This document shows positions 43,675-54,713 of a DNA stretch of 64,000 nt, in pieces. Each line of letters opens with the position of its first letter. The stretch's first letter is position 1. The position numbers were made by a program, and so were the translations under genes. Under the pieces are notes generated by a model, which had not been told where the DNA came from, did not search any database, and saw only the letters and a program-made list of their open reading frames with translations. Origin of the DNA: Protula sp. h YS-2021 (lineage: Eukaryota; Annelida; Polychaeta; Sabellida; Serpulidae); contig OX457025.1 of NCBI GenBank assembly GCA_949752745.1, forward strand, positions 53,973,869-54,037,868, given 5' to 3'.

Positions 43675-45275
43675 GCAAAGGTTGACAGCTTGAATACGGA
43701 ACTGAATTGAACATACGGAAAAAAGAGAAAATGTGAACCATTGCCAGCTCGTGAAATTCCAAACTGAGTGGTGAAAATTCCGGACTCTTGAATTGTCTGC
43801 TAATGAAACATCTTTGTTGCAAAAAGGACTAAGCTACATTCCGGAAGCAAAAACGGTTGATTCTTTTCAAACGATAAATACCGAAAATTCACTTACTACC
43901 GAAAATTCACAAAGAAGGCATCCCAGAAAGGCCATTTGTGTCAAATATTTCATGTCCTACCTATAACATCTCATAATTTTGAAGTGAAACATTGGGATCC
44001 ATCGTAGAACAATGTCCTGCTTACATAAAGGATACAACGCACTTACTACAAACGCTGGATGGTTTTGAATTTGAAGGCAATTCAGAAAAATATCTCTTTA
44101 CAATGGATGTGAAAGGTATTTAACCAATATACCAATATAGTGATTGATTAGAAGCTTTACTATATTACTTAGATAAAAGAAAAGACAAGAAGATCGCCAC
44201 AAAAACATTGGTGCGCCTAGCCGAAATTGTGCTAACAAAAAACTGCATGGAGTTTAATGGAAAGTATTATTCACAAAAAGGTGGCACAATGATGGGAACT
44301 CCATTTGGTGTTGAATATTCTTGCCTATTTATGTCACATGAAGAGAAGAAAATTTACGAAGAACATGAGGACCAAAAACCGACACTTCGCAAGGGGTTTA
44401 TTGACGATGATTTAGGAGCAGCAAATATGGCGAAAGATAAGCTTGAAAAGTTCATTAACTTTGTCAAAAACCACCACCCCGCACTTGAGTATACGGTTAC
44501 TATCTTACAAGAAGTTAATATACGTAAAATAAAAGGAAATTCAGTGCATTCAACGCTCTACTGTAAACCGACTGACACGCATGCCTACCTCAACTTTCGT
44601 TCTTCTCAACCAGTGACCTGCAAAAGAAGTATTCCATTCTCACAGTTCCTTCGAATTCGAAGAATATGCTCCACGGACGGTGATTATGAGAAAAACGCAA
44701 GAATGTTGTTTAACTGTTTCGTGCAAGAAGGTTACCCCAAATCACTTTTAAGTTGAAATATGACCACAGTACGTGCTATGAAAAGACAAAGCGTGTTACA
44801 CAAAGACAGGTCAAGTCAGAAAGGACAAAAGAGAGTCGTGTTTCCTATCAGATACCATCGAAGCAATTTGGAAATTTGTCATATAGTTAACAGAAATTAT
44901 AATATTTTATGTAATGAAAGTTTTATTGGCCATATGTTTGAAGGCCGGCCTTTAGTGGCCTACAAAAGAGACAAAATTTTGAAGGATATTCTTGTACATT
45001 CAAAATTACAAAGACTGCAAAGAAGGGAAGAAGGTTCCTTGCAAACGAAAAAAATGTGCAACTTGCCCCCATATTAATGAGAGTTCACAAATAGTGGGAC
45101 CAAACACTTACATAAATATAATTTTTCATGTGTTTCAGAAGGTGTAATTTATGTGATAGAATGTAAAAAGTGCGGCAGTCTCTATGTGGGAGAAATGGAT
45201 AGGCGACTAGTGGATAGATTTAGAGAACATAGAAGAAATGTGATTTATCACAATTGTGTGCAGTATGTGAAGTAA
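43675..45275 (+). pseudogene. Penelope-like RT, linker motif and GIY-YIG relic (copy 2)
   Basis: Counterpart of 31,289-32,889: RT frame 44,208-44,756 with GGTMMGTPFG and GFIDDDLG; endonuclease 45,144-45,275 with VIYVIECKKCGSLYVGE. Confidence 0.86.
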
Positions 45276-45436
45276 CCATAGCAACGTCACAATTTTGTAA
45301 AATATGTACCTGAAGAAGACTGTATCAGTCGAAAATTCGTAAAATATTAAAAAATAACAATTAAAAGAACTTTTTATTTCATAGAATTATTGAGTAAAGT
45401 GTGCACAGGAACATTTATACATTTATATGTAATGTT
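45266..45436 (+). repeat. Penelope-like 3' tail (copy 2)
   Basis: Counterpart of 32,880-33,050, leading into gag of the third copy. Confidence 0.8.
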
Positions 45437-46472
45437 ATTCAGAAGGATTACGAGCATCTGTGTGACTTACTACTGCGCGAGCAGTTTACGAATATGGGCA
45501 GTAATGAACTCAGCTTCTTCTTACGTGAACATTCTTCACGCGACATGGATGAGATGATGTGACTCGCTGAAGCTCACAAGGGAAGTATTGGCTAAACGAG
45601 GACGAAACCCGCGATACATTCGCGTCCGCAACAGCTTAATAATCGCGCTAGCAGACAAACACAGATGAATTGCTACTACTGCGGGAAACCCGGACACTTT
45701 GCGCGCGACTGCTTGAAGGCGAAAGGAGATCACAAAGACAGTGCTCCTCTACGACACAATATTCTCTTATGCATCGAACCGTCAACATCGCACGAATCCA
45801 CCGAAGAACTGGCGCAATGGCAACCGTGACGTTCACAAGACATCTAACGCAAAGACAGGTGCTGTAGAAACGAAACCCGTACAAGACATGGTGAGCGAGA
45901 ACGTAAAAGACGGCAAGTTATGCCTCACGAACGGTGACGCTATTCCATATACAGGCGCGATTTGCGACAAATTGGAATGTACGAAACGGCTGCCGCACTA
46001 CAGGGGTCTAGTTTCCGTGAGAAAAGTGATCGTCTTAAGGGATACCGGCTGTGAAAGCGCAGTGACCCGAAAAGATTTGGTACACAAAGAAGAACTGACG
46101 AGCGACAAGAGTGATTGTTTTTTTACTGAAAGGGACGATGAGGACATTCCCAATGGCTTGGACAAGTGCTGTCACACCAACATACATTGGGATGCCAGAC
46201 GCAATGGTTGTAGAAGATCCATCGTACCATCTCATTATTGGTAACGTTGCAAGCCCGTCCGTCGAGAAAACACAAACTGGAAGCGAGAAGAAACTACAAA
46301 TAAGGAAACTGAGCAACACGTCGCTTCCGAAGTCAAATCAAACGAACCGCTCACTGCAAGTGCAGTTTCCACGCGCGCACGAATCGCCAAAGAAAACCAA
46401 CCGAAAACCCCTCTCGTGACAAATAAGGTGACGCTAGAGAATGTGAATCGTGACGAACTGAAAGAGTTGCAG
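45437..46472 (+). pseudogene. Gmr1-like gag and protease relics (copy 2/3 boundary and copy 3)
   Basis: The gag fragment 45,437-45,554 continues into copy 3. CCHC knuckle at 45,671-45,712. Protease DTG segment near 46,040 and frameshift at about 46,117, as in copies 1 and 2. Confidence 0.83.
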
Positions 46473-49343
46473 AAGGAAGATGCCACTCTTACCAAACTGC
46501 ACACTTATGCAGAACAGAAGACAATGTATCAGGCTAGAAATAGAGTAGGTTTCTGACACGCTATAAAGCACGTATTTTTCACTCGATACTATTTTGAGTC
46601 CAGAAATGGCGTTGACATCCAATTGAAGCAAATTGTGCTCACAAAGACACTGCGTGCAAATTTGGTGTCGTTTGCTCACGCATCCATTGTCGGTGGACAT
46701 TTAGCGGCAAAGAAGACAACGGATCGCATAACGTCGAATATCCACTGGCCGGGAATAACTGGTGATGTCAAGCGTTTTTGCCAGTCATGCGACGTGGGTC
46801 AACGAACTGTACCAAAAGGGCGTACTAGCAAAGTGCCACTCGGGGAAATGCCTCTGATCGACACGCCGTTTAAAAGAGTCGCAGTTGATCTGATCCTAAC
46901 AGTAAAGCCAATTGCAGAAAGCGGCAACCGTCATATACTGACCGTCGTTGACTGTGCGACACGATACCCTGAGGCGATCGCACTCAAACGCACCGAAACA
47001 GTGACAGTTGCACAAGCGTTACTCGAAGTCTTCAGCAGAGTCGGATTTCCGCGAGAAATACTTAGCGATCAAGGCACACAGTTCACTTCGGATTTAATGA
47101 AAGAACTTGCATGGCTCGTTTCAATGAAGCAACTATTCACAACGCCATACAACCTGAAGTGTAATGGACTATACGAGCGAATTAATGGCGTATTAAAGAA
47201 GATGTTGACTCGTGCCAGGAGCGACCAAAAGACTGGGATCGTTACTTACCAGCTGTTTGTTCGCTTATCGCGAAATACCACAAGCACCTATTGGTGCCAG
47301 GAGCGACCAAAAGACTGGGATCGTTACTTACCAGCTGTTTGTTCGCTTATCGCGAAATACCACAAGCACCTATTGGTTTCTCGCCATTTGACTTACTTTA
47401 CGGACGCAAAGTACGTGGCCCATTAGGCATTTTGAAAGATATTTGGCTTGAAGAAGATTCCACTGGAGAGGTTGTTAGCACGTACCAGTACATCGCCGAT
47501 CTGCAAAATCGCCTCGAAGATAAATAACGCGCAGGGTTGATGGCAAATTAAGGCAAATACCGCCACCACTACGACAAAAGGGCAAAAGACCGCAGATTCA
47601 TAGTGGGTCAGAAACTTTATCTGCTGCTTCCGACGCAAAGCCATAAATTATTATTGCAATGGAAAGGGGACCCTACAAGATAACAAAAGTCTTGAATAGA
47701 TTATGAAGTGGACATTCATGGGAAAAAGAAGATTTTTATGCAAATCTTCTAAAAGGACACATCGAGCGTGAAAGCGACGACAAAACTGAGTCTGAAAACA
47801 GCGAGAACGAATCCAGCAACAACGAACGAAGTGTTGAAAACAACGATGAAAACGACACGAATATTGGTGCATTCACTCGCATCGCAGTCGCAGAGATCGA
47901 CGATGACTATCATAACGAAGCGCATTTAGTGACACTTCCGGTTATACAGCAAACCGAGATAATCGCTGATGTAAATGTCAACACAGAACTTTCCGAATCT
48001 GAAAGGAAAGACGTTGGGAAGCTTTTGCGTGAATTTTGCGACATTTTCACCGTATCCAATGCTATACTCGAAAAGAACTTTTAAATATTGCACCAATTTT
48101 GCGTCTCCCCGACTTCAACAGAGAGTTTTTGTTACGTACAGACGCATCGGACACCGGGATTATAGCAGGGCTTTTACAACAATTTAGCGACGATCCATTC
48201 CGAATCGCTCACGCTAACCGCAAATTGTTATCTCGCGAGAAGAACTATTCCATGATAGAGCGTGAATGCCTCACAGTTGTATTCGATGTGATGCGATTCG
48301 ACAAGTACCTGTACGGCAGAACATTTACGCTTGAAACAGACCATTCGCCGCACGCATATTTACGAAAAGGAAAAGTCGAAGGCGCTGGGCATTTTTCTTG
48401 AAATATTGAAAACGTGCAAAGTTGTAATTATTGCTTTGTGTTGTCTTTAATAGTTTTATTTTCCAACGCCTTTAAGTAATTCTTGCAGTATATTTGAATA
48501 CCATTCTTTAATTTTTGTTTAAATGTCTGGATAAATGTGTGAATTTGGCTTTTTGTGAAGGATTTTGCATCAGATTTCCTTCCTGTGCATTGTGCTTTTA
48601 TGCGCATTGATATTGTAAAGCATTAGTTTTTAAATCTTAAGATTTGTCAAACTATAGAAACTTTTTAGTAAAAGGAAGCGAAATCAAAAGAGGGCCAAAA
48701 TTTTCTGTCAAGTGGCTCAGTGTATTTATCTTCAAGAATGAAACTACTTACCTTTTCGACAGGGAACTGCAAGTACCCAACAACGGCATGTAAACAAAAA
48801 AGCTGTGATGTGATTGAGCGATAATTTTGGAGGGAAGCGTTTCTATTGGCAAACTTTCGGCACTATCACGGGGGTATATGAGGCCGGCAGCCGCGGGGTT
48901 CGACACATTCGGTTTTCACAAATTCTAAGAGGCAGAAGGAGACCAGTCTGGATACAAAATAAGCGGGAAAGTGAAGTAAAGTGGAATGGTAAAAAAGAGG
49001 ATATGTATTAGAATAAATGTAACAGTTGTACTGTTTTGAGTAATGAGAGAGAACGATCGAGTTATGTGAAAAATCGTTGTGCAGATAGCGTTCAAGTAAA
49101 AAGGATTTATAGCACTGTTCTGTTCATTGTGTGAGAACTAGATTGTATTGAGTGAATTGAAATCAGATATTGGATAGAACTTAGCGCATGTTGTGAATTG
49201 TAGTGACAATAAAACTGTGAGAATGAAGATCTGGATATTTATTTGACTTGCACAACCGATATCAGAAAAATACAAACATTCAACACTGGATAAATAGAAA
49301 ATCGCACGCAAAATAGAATACGATCACTCCGTGATAAAAGTCA
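45555..49343. repeat. 12,386-bp tandem unit, partial copy 3
   Basis: First 3,789 bp of the unit (offset 24,772 from copy 1). It ends inside the LTR: after 49,343 the sequence changes from the copy-1 version to that of a different but related element. Differences cluster near the end (A to G at about 48,984, A to C at about 49,023), as if a conversion or crossover tract approaches. Confidence 0.92.
46473..48400 (+). pseudogene. Gmr1-like integrase, linker and RNase H relic (copy 3)
   Basis: Counterpart of 21,701-23,628, with the 267-codon integrase frame at 46,623-47,426, the 82-bp duplication at 47,213-47,376 and the RNase H frame at 48,036-48,401. Confidence 0.85.
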
Positions 49344-49382
49344 TTGGCACCTTAAGCGATTATCCGCTGCTAGGCTTTGACA
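48488..49382 (+). repeat. Hybrid lineage-1 LTR at the array end
   Basis: The first part belongs to array copy 3. The last 40 bp (CATTGGCACC..GGCTTTGACA) differ from copies 1 and 2 and keep the full LTR end. It is the 5' LTR of the gag-RT fusion element that follows. Confidence 0.82.
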
Positions 49383-49436
49383 AATTGTTTGCTCGTCCGG
49401 GATCGATCGCAACAAGGTTACAATATCGTGGAGCGT
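49383..49436 (+). promoter_or_regulatory. Leader with partial tRNA-Pro primer binding site
   Basis: AATTGTTTGCTCGTCCGGGATCG follows the LTR. GCTCGTCCGGGAT equals the last 13 bases of the tRNA-Pro primer-site consensus TGGGGGCTCGTCCGGGAT; the first bases are changed. Confidence 0.65.
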
Positions 49437-49962
49437 GAAATGCGTGAATGCAGTGCTCTAGGTCAAGCGCTTGGAAACAAAGACGAAGAACTACGACAAT
49501 TCGTACAGCGCGAGGAAGATAAGGCAGCTGAAAGCGAACGCAACACACGACAGCGCGAGGCCCGAACTCAAGAGCGTGAAGATCGCATCCGAGAGCAAGA
49601 AATGGTGCGTGAACGACAGCGTGAACAACACGAAAGAGAGATGGAACGCATTCGCGAAGAAACACGCCTCATCGAAGCGAAAGCACAAGCAGGCGAACCA
49701 CTTGCACAAGAAGGCGTAGACAGACCGGCTCAAGCCAGTCGCACCAAACTGCCAACTGAAAGTGGATGACATTGATGCTTTTACCGAAAGATTCGAACGT
49801 TTCGCACGCACTCAGCGATGGCCCGAAAATACTTGGAAAATGAGGCTCAGTGCTATCCCAACTGGCAAGGCAATGGAAGTGTATAGCAGTATGCCGGTAG
49901 ATGAAGCGGATAATTATCAAACGCTGAAGACCGCCATCCTCCGACGCTATCAACTTACCATA
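49437..49962 (+). pseudogene. Gmr1-like gag N-terminus, best coiled-coil region
   Basis: ATG 49,440 begins EMRECSALGQALGNKDEELRQ. The Arg/Glu-rich coil (EREDRIREQEMVRERQREQ) and its continuation to AQEGVDRPAQASRTKLP stay open for about 110 codons. A frameshift near 49,760 is followed by DDIDAFTERFERFARTQRWPENTW and LRRYQLTIE. At about 49,963 the sequence jumps to RT, so the rest of gag, protease and integrase are deleted. Confidence 0.83.
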
Positions 49963-50944
49963 GAAAAGACAAATACTTTTCGAAAATCAACTTCACGAAA
50001 AGCTACTGACCAATCCCAATGGAAGAATCGTCAAAGAAATATACTGCTTTCTCTACGCCCAGTGGCTGTTTACAATTCTGACGAAACCCATTTGGATTAG
50101 TGAATTACTGGGACGCATTTAACAGAGTTATGCTGAAATTACTCTCCGGCTTACAGAATGTCGATAACTACGTTGACGACTTACTACCGCACACCAGTCA
50201 ATGGGAACAACATTTGTGCTTACTACGAGAACTTTTCACCAGAATACGCGACGCAAATCTAACTGCGCGACCATCAAAATGTTTCATCGGCTACGACAAC
50301 ATTAATTTCACCGGGAGACGTTGTCAGCAACGGTGTTTTACAAATCGAAGACGATAAACTTCGAAACATCCAAGACGCGCGTCGACCGACAACAAAGAAG
50401 CAAATAAGCACCTTCTTAGGGTTAGCAGGCTTCTACCGCCAATTCATCCGAAAATTTGCAGGAGTCACCGCGTCTCTGACGGATTTGATCAAAAAGGGTC
50501 AACCAGCAAAAGTGGAGTGGAAGGAACCACAAGAGCGCGCTTTCACCTAATTGAAAGAACCTTTGAACAGTGCTCTGATTATGCGTCTCCCCGACGTCAA
50601 CAGAGAGTTTTTGTTACTTACAGACGCAAAGGTCGCCGGGCTTGGAGCAGTGCTTTTACAACAATTTAGCGACGGCCATTCCAAATCGCTTACGCTAGTC
50701 ACAAGAAAAACTATTCCGTGATAGAGCGTGAATGAGTCGCAATTGCATTCGGTGTGATGCGTTTCGCCAAGTAAATGTATGGCAGAACATTTACGCTCGA
50801 AACAGACTATGTGCCGCTCTCATAGTTATGAAAATAAAAGTTGAAGGCGGGCGTCTCATGCGCTGGGCACTTTAATTACAGTTTCAGCATCAAAGCCATC
50901 AAAGGAACCGAAAACATCGGAGCGGATTACCTGAGCAGAGTGTG
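49963..50944 (+). pseudogene. Gmr1-like RT/RNase H relic fused to gag
   Basis: The join lies at AGAAAAGACAAATAC. RT motifs: YFSKINFTK-like DNA, then NRVMLKLLSGLQNVDNYVDDLLPHTSQWEQ, RPSKCFIGYDNINFTG (50,100-50,357). In changed frames: RPTTKKQISTFLGLAGFYRQFI, LRLPDVNREFLLLTDA (RNase H Asp), IERE and LETDYVPL. The end GADYLSRV is followed by TGA at 50,942. Many frameshifts. Confidence 0.83.
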
Positions 50945-51346
50945 ACATTTTTGTGCAAAGAGCTCGATTATGACACTTGTATGTAGTTGATCATCGTAAT
51001 ATGGTTGTTTCGTCGAGATCTGCATTGAACCAACTTCTGCGTTTAACGATTTTAGAAATTTTGCTACTGTTTTCTACATTTCTACTGCTTTGGTATGTAA
51101 TTCACACCAGGTCTCGTGAGTTGATACTAATCATGTACGTTTTTATCAGCAGTAAGTTTATTTGTGGAAAATTGACGTTTTAGATTGAAAACGTGTAAAT
51201 TTGTAATTAATACTTTATGTCGTCTTTAATGGTTTTTTCTAACGCTTTTCGGTAATCCTTGCTTAGTTAAATTAAAACTGTTCAGTTAAGGCAATTCTGA
51301 CATTGTGAATGAAAATAACTTAAGTATTTTCTTAGAGGGGGGTTGC
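50945..51346 (+). promoter_or_regulatory. 3' untranslated region and polypurine tract
   Basis: AT-rich spacer containing CTCGTGAGTTGATACTAATCATG like other lineage-1 3' regions, ending in TAGAGGGGGGTTGC directly before the LTR. Confidence 0.75.
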
Positions 51347-52300
51347 TGTCAGAATATAGAATTTTATATTTTTGGTCGATTTGTGTACGCAATGATCAGA
51401 ATCGTTGTTGGGGGACTAATTGTAAAGTTTTGGTGACTTCGTAGTCATACCACTCGTATATGTAACTTTTAAGGCTATCTATATACCATTCTTTAATTTT
51501 TGTTCAAATTTGTGGATAAATGTGTGAATTTTGATTTTTGTGAAGGATTTTGCATCATAGTTCCTTACTGTGCATTGTGCTTTTCATGCGCATTGATATT
51601 GTAAAGCATTAGTTTTTAAGTCTTAAGATTTGTCAAATTATAGAAATTTTTAGTAGAATTAAGCGAAATCAAGAGGGCCGAAATTTTCTGTCACGTGGTT
51701 CAGTGTATCCAATAGAATTGTTGAGTGAAATTCTCTTCACGAAAATAAATATTTACCTTTTCGAGGGAAACGTTTCTATTGGCAAACTTTCGGCACTATC
51801 ACGGGGATATATAAGGTGGGCAGCCGTGGGTTTCGACACACTCGGTTTTCAAAAATTCTAAGAGGCAGAAGGAGACCAGTTTAGATACAAAATTAACGAG
51901 AAAAGTGAAGTAAAGTGGAAGAGTAAAAAAAGAGGATATATATTAAAATAAATATTAAAGTTGTACTGTTTTGAGTAATAAGAGAGAACGATCGAGTTAT
52001 GTGAAAAATCGTTGTGCAGATAGCGTTCAAGTAAAAAGGATTTATAGCACTGTTCTGTTCATTGTGTTAGAACTAGATTGTATTGAGTGAATTGAAATCA
52101 GATACTGGATAGAACTTAGCGCATGTTGTGAATTGTAGTGACAATAAAACTGAGAGAATGAAGATCCGGATATTTGTTTCACTTGCACAACCGATATCAG
52201 AAAAATACAAACATTCAACACTGGAAAAATAGAAAATCGCACACAACATAGAATACGATCAAAGTCATTGACCCCTTAAGCGATATCGAGCTGCAAGACT
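51347..52300 (+). repeat. Lineage-1 LTR (3' LTR of the gag-RT fusion element)
   Basis: Starts TGTCAGAATATAG, TATATAAG at 51,808-51,815, and breaks off near GAGCTGCAAGACT, where a minus-strand integrase fragment begins. Part of the end (the ACTCCGTGATA segment) is deleted near 52,260. Confidence 0.84.
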
Positions 52301-52855
52301 GGTACGTGCTAACGACTTCTCTAGTGGAATCTTCCTCAAGCAAAATATCTTTCAAAATGTCTAACGGGCCACGTACTTTGTGTGCCGCAAAGTAACTCAA
52401 ATGGCGAGAAACCAGTAGATGCTTGCGGTACTTCGGGATAAGCGAGCAAAACAGCTAGCAAGTAACGATCAGTCTTTTGGTCGCTCCTGGTACATGCGAG
52501 ACAACATCTTCTTTAATACGCCATTAATTCACTCGTATAGTCCATTACACTTCGGACTGTATGGCGTTGTGAAAAGTTGCTTTATTGAAATGAGCCGTGC
52601 GACTTCTTTCATTAAATCCGAGGTGAACTGTGTGCCTTGTTCGCTGAGTATTTCTCGTGGAAGTCTGACTCTACTGAATACTTCGAGTAACGCTTCTGCA
52701 ACTGGCACTGTTTGGATGCCTTTGGATTAGATCAACTGAGACTCTTTCAAAGGCATTTCCCCGAGTTGCACTTTGTTAATGTGTCCTTTTGGTACAGTTT
52801 GTTGACACACGTCACATGACTGGCAAAAACGGTTGACAGTGAGCGGTTCAGCTGA
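52301..52855 (-). pseudogene. Gmr1-like integrase fragment (minus strand)
   Basis: Minus-strand motifs: VRGPLDILKDILLEEDSTREV, the NGLYE-type region (NGVLKKMLSRM), and ILSEQGTQFTSDLMKEV, with the second catalytic Asp changed to Glu (SEQ for SDQ). Deletions at about 52,727 and 52,837 remove the start of the core and most of the N-terminal region. Confidence 0.8.
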
Positions 52856-52925
52856 TTTGACTTCGGAAGCGACGTGTTGCTCAATATCCCTTTTTGTAGT
52901 TTCTTCTAGCTTCCGGTCTGTGCTG
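52856..52925 (-). pseudogene. Short protease-integrase linker fragment
   Basis: Matches the linker region (EATNKEIEQHVASEVKSA-like) of other copies. Cut by the Penelope-like insertion on the right. Confidence 0.6.
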
Positions 52926-53300
52926 TGATTTGTATTTGTAAAGACACTCCCAAACGAAAATTGTTAGAACAAAAATTAATTGCAAAATTAAGTTGTGTTT
53001 TGGGACATTGAAAGAATGTGAATTATTCTATCTTATTAATTTTTTTTAGTCGAAATGTTATCATTCTATGTTTTTGATATGATTTCAACTTTGTTTGCAA
53101 TTATATTATCATTTTGAGTAAACATTGGATTCATGTGTATTTACACATAAAATTTATCACAATTGTGTGTAGTATGTGAAGTAGCCATATCAACGCCACA
53201 ATTTTGTGAAATATGTAAATGAAGAGGACTGTATTAGTCGAAAATTCGTAAAATATTAAAACATAACACTTAAAAAGACTTTTTATTTCATAGAATTATT
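52926..53300 (+). mobile_element. Penelope-like 3' end inserted in protease region
   Basis: 375 bp: AT-rich DNA, then AATTTATCACAATTGTGTGTAGTATGTGAAG, the tail block (ATGAAGAGGACTG..TTAGTCGAAAATTCG) and ACTTTTTATTTCATAGAATTATT. About 100 bp of gypsy sequence is missing at the site compared with 14,950-15,060. No clear target duplication. Confidence 0.75.
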
Positions 53301-53570
53301 GACAACACTTATCCGAGCCATTGGGAATGTCCTAATCGTCCCGTCCTTTAAAACAATCACTCTTGTCGCTCGTCATTTCTTCTTTTGTACCAAATCTTTG
53401 CGGATCTCTGCGCTATCACAGCCGGTATTCCTTAAGACAATCACTTTTCTCCCGTAAACTAGACCTCTGCAGAGCGGCAGTCGCTTCGTATATTCCAATT
53501 TCTCACAAATCGCGCCTGTATATGGAATAGCGTCACCGCTCGTGAGGCATAGCTTGTCTTTTATGTTCTC
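53301..53570 (-). pseudogene. Gmr1-like protease fragment
   Basis: The minus-strand frame includes LCLTSGDAIPYTGAICEKLEYTKRL and VIVLRNTGCDSAEIRKDLV. The catalytic Asp of DTG is Asn here (NTG), so the active site is lost. Confidence 0.82.
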
Positions 53571-54660
53571 GCTCATCATGTCTTTTGCGGGTTTAGTTCC
53601 TACAGCACCTGTCTTTGCGTTAGATGCCTTGTAAACGTCACGGTTGCCATTGCAGTTTTTCGGTGAATTCGTGTGATGTTGGCGTTTTGATGCATAAGAG
53701 AAATCGTTTCCTCGAGGAGCACTGTCTTTGTGATCTGCTTTTGCCTTTATGCAGTGGCGCGCAAAGAGTCCGGATTTCCCACAGTAGTAGCAATTCGACT
53801 GCATTTGGTTGCTAGCGCAATTATTAGGCTGTTGCGGCGAACGCGAGTATGGCGGTGGTGTTTCGTCCTCGTTTGGGCGATACTTCCGTTGTGAGCTTCG
53901 ATATATTGCTCAGCGAGTCGCATCATCTCATCCATGTCGCGTGGAGAAAGTTCACGTAAAAAGAGGCTGAGTTCATTACTGCACATATTCGTAAACTGCT
54001 CACACAGTAGTAAGTCACACAGATGCTCGTAATCCTTTTGAATATCCGACATGCCTATCCATCGTGTGAAAAATCGTTTCTGTGGAACACAAAACTAACG
54101 TACTAATTCTTTGTCGGGCTTTATCTCGCGAAACTTTGTACCAAATCCCTCTATGGTAAGTTGATGGCGTCGGAGGATGGCGGTCTTCAGCGTTTGATAA
54201 TGATCCGCTTCATCTACCGGCATACTGCCATACACTTTCAAAGCCTTCCAATGTTAGTATAGCACTGAGACTCATTGTCCAAGTATTTTCGGGCCATCGT
54301 TGAGTGCGTGCGAATTGTTCCAATCTTTCGATAAATGCATCAATGTCATCCACTTTTTCATCGAACTTTGGCAGTTTGGGGCGACTGGCTTGAACCGGTC
54401 TGTCTCCGCGTTCTTGTGCATGTGATTCGCCTTGTATTCGCTTGTACTCGCCCTTTTATGATGCGTGTTTCTTCGCGAATGCGTTCCATTTCTCTTTCGT
54501 GTTGTTCCCGCTGTCGTTCATGCTCCATTTCTTGCTCTCGGATGCGATCTTCACGCTCTTGAGTTCGGGCCTTGCGCTCACGAGCGTTGCGTTCTCGTTG
54601 CTTATATTCCTCGCGCTGTTCGAATTATCGTAGTTCTTTGACCTAGAGCCATCCATTCAC
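53571..54660 (-). pseudogene. Gmr1-like gag relic
   Basis: Minus strand: the coil region (54,656 down to about 54,456), DDIDAFIERLEQFARTQRWPENT-like, SDIQKDYEHLCDLLLCEQF and SPRDMDEMMRLAEQYIEAHNGS (54,052-53,747), then the knuckle CYYCGKSGLFARHC (His position changed to Leu). Frameshifts at about 54,100, 54,250 and 54,440. Confidence 0.82.
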
Positions 54661-54690
54661 GCTTTTCACGCTCCATGATGTTGTAACCTT

Positions 54691-54711
54691 ATTCCCGGAC
54701 GAGCCCCCCAA
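54691..54711 (-). promoter_or_regulatory. tRNA-Pro-type primer binding site
   Basis: On the minus strand TTGGGGGGCTCGTCCGGGAAT lies 2 bp from the LTR end. The expected tRNA-Pro primer site is TGGGGGCTCGTCCGGGAT; the match differs by one extra G and one extra A. Such sites prime minus-strand DNA synthesis. Confidence 0.8.
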
Positions 54712-54713
54712 TT

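Larger units (their letters stand above)
33169..45554. repeat. 12,386-bp tandem unit, copy 2
   Basis: Second full unit, offset 12,386 from copy 1 (12,385 between the two compensating indels near 40,488 and 40,760). Contents as copy 1. Private differences seen: T for A in TTTCCTTAGCC at about 41,906, and G for C at about 44,851 (ITYHR becomes IRYHR). Confidence 0.93.
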
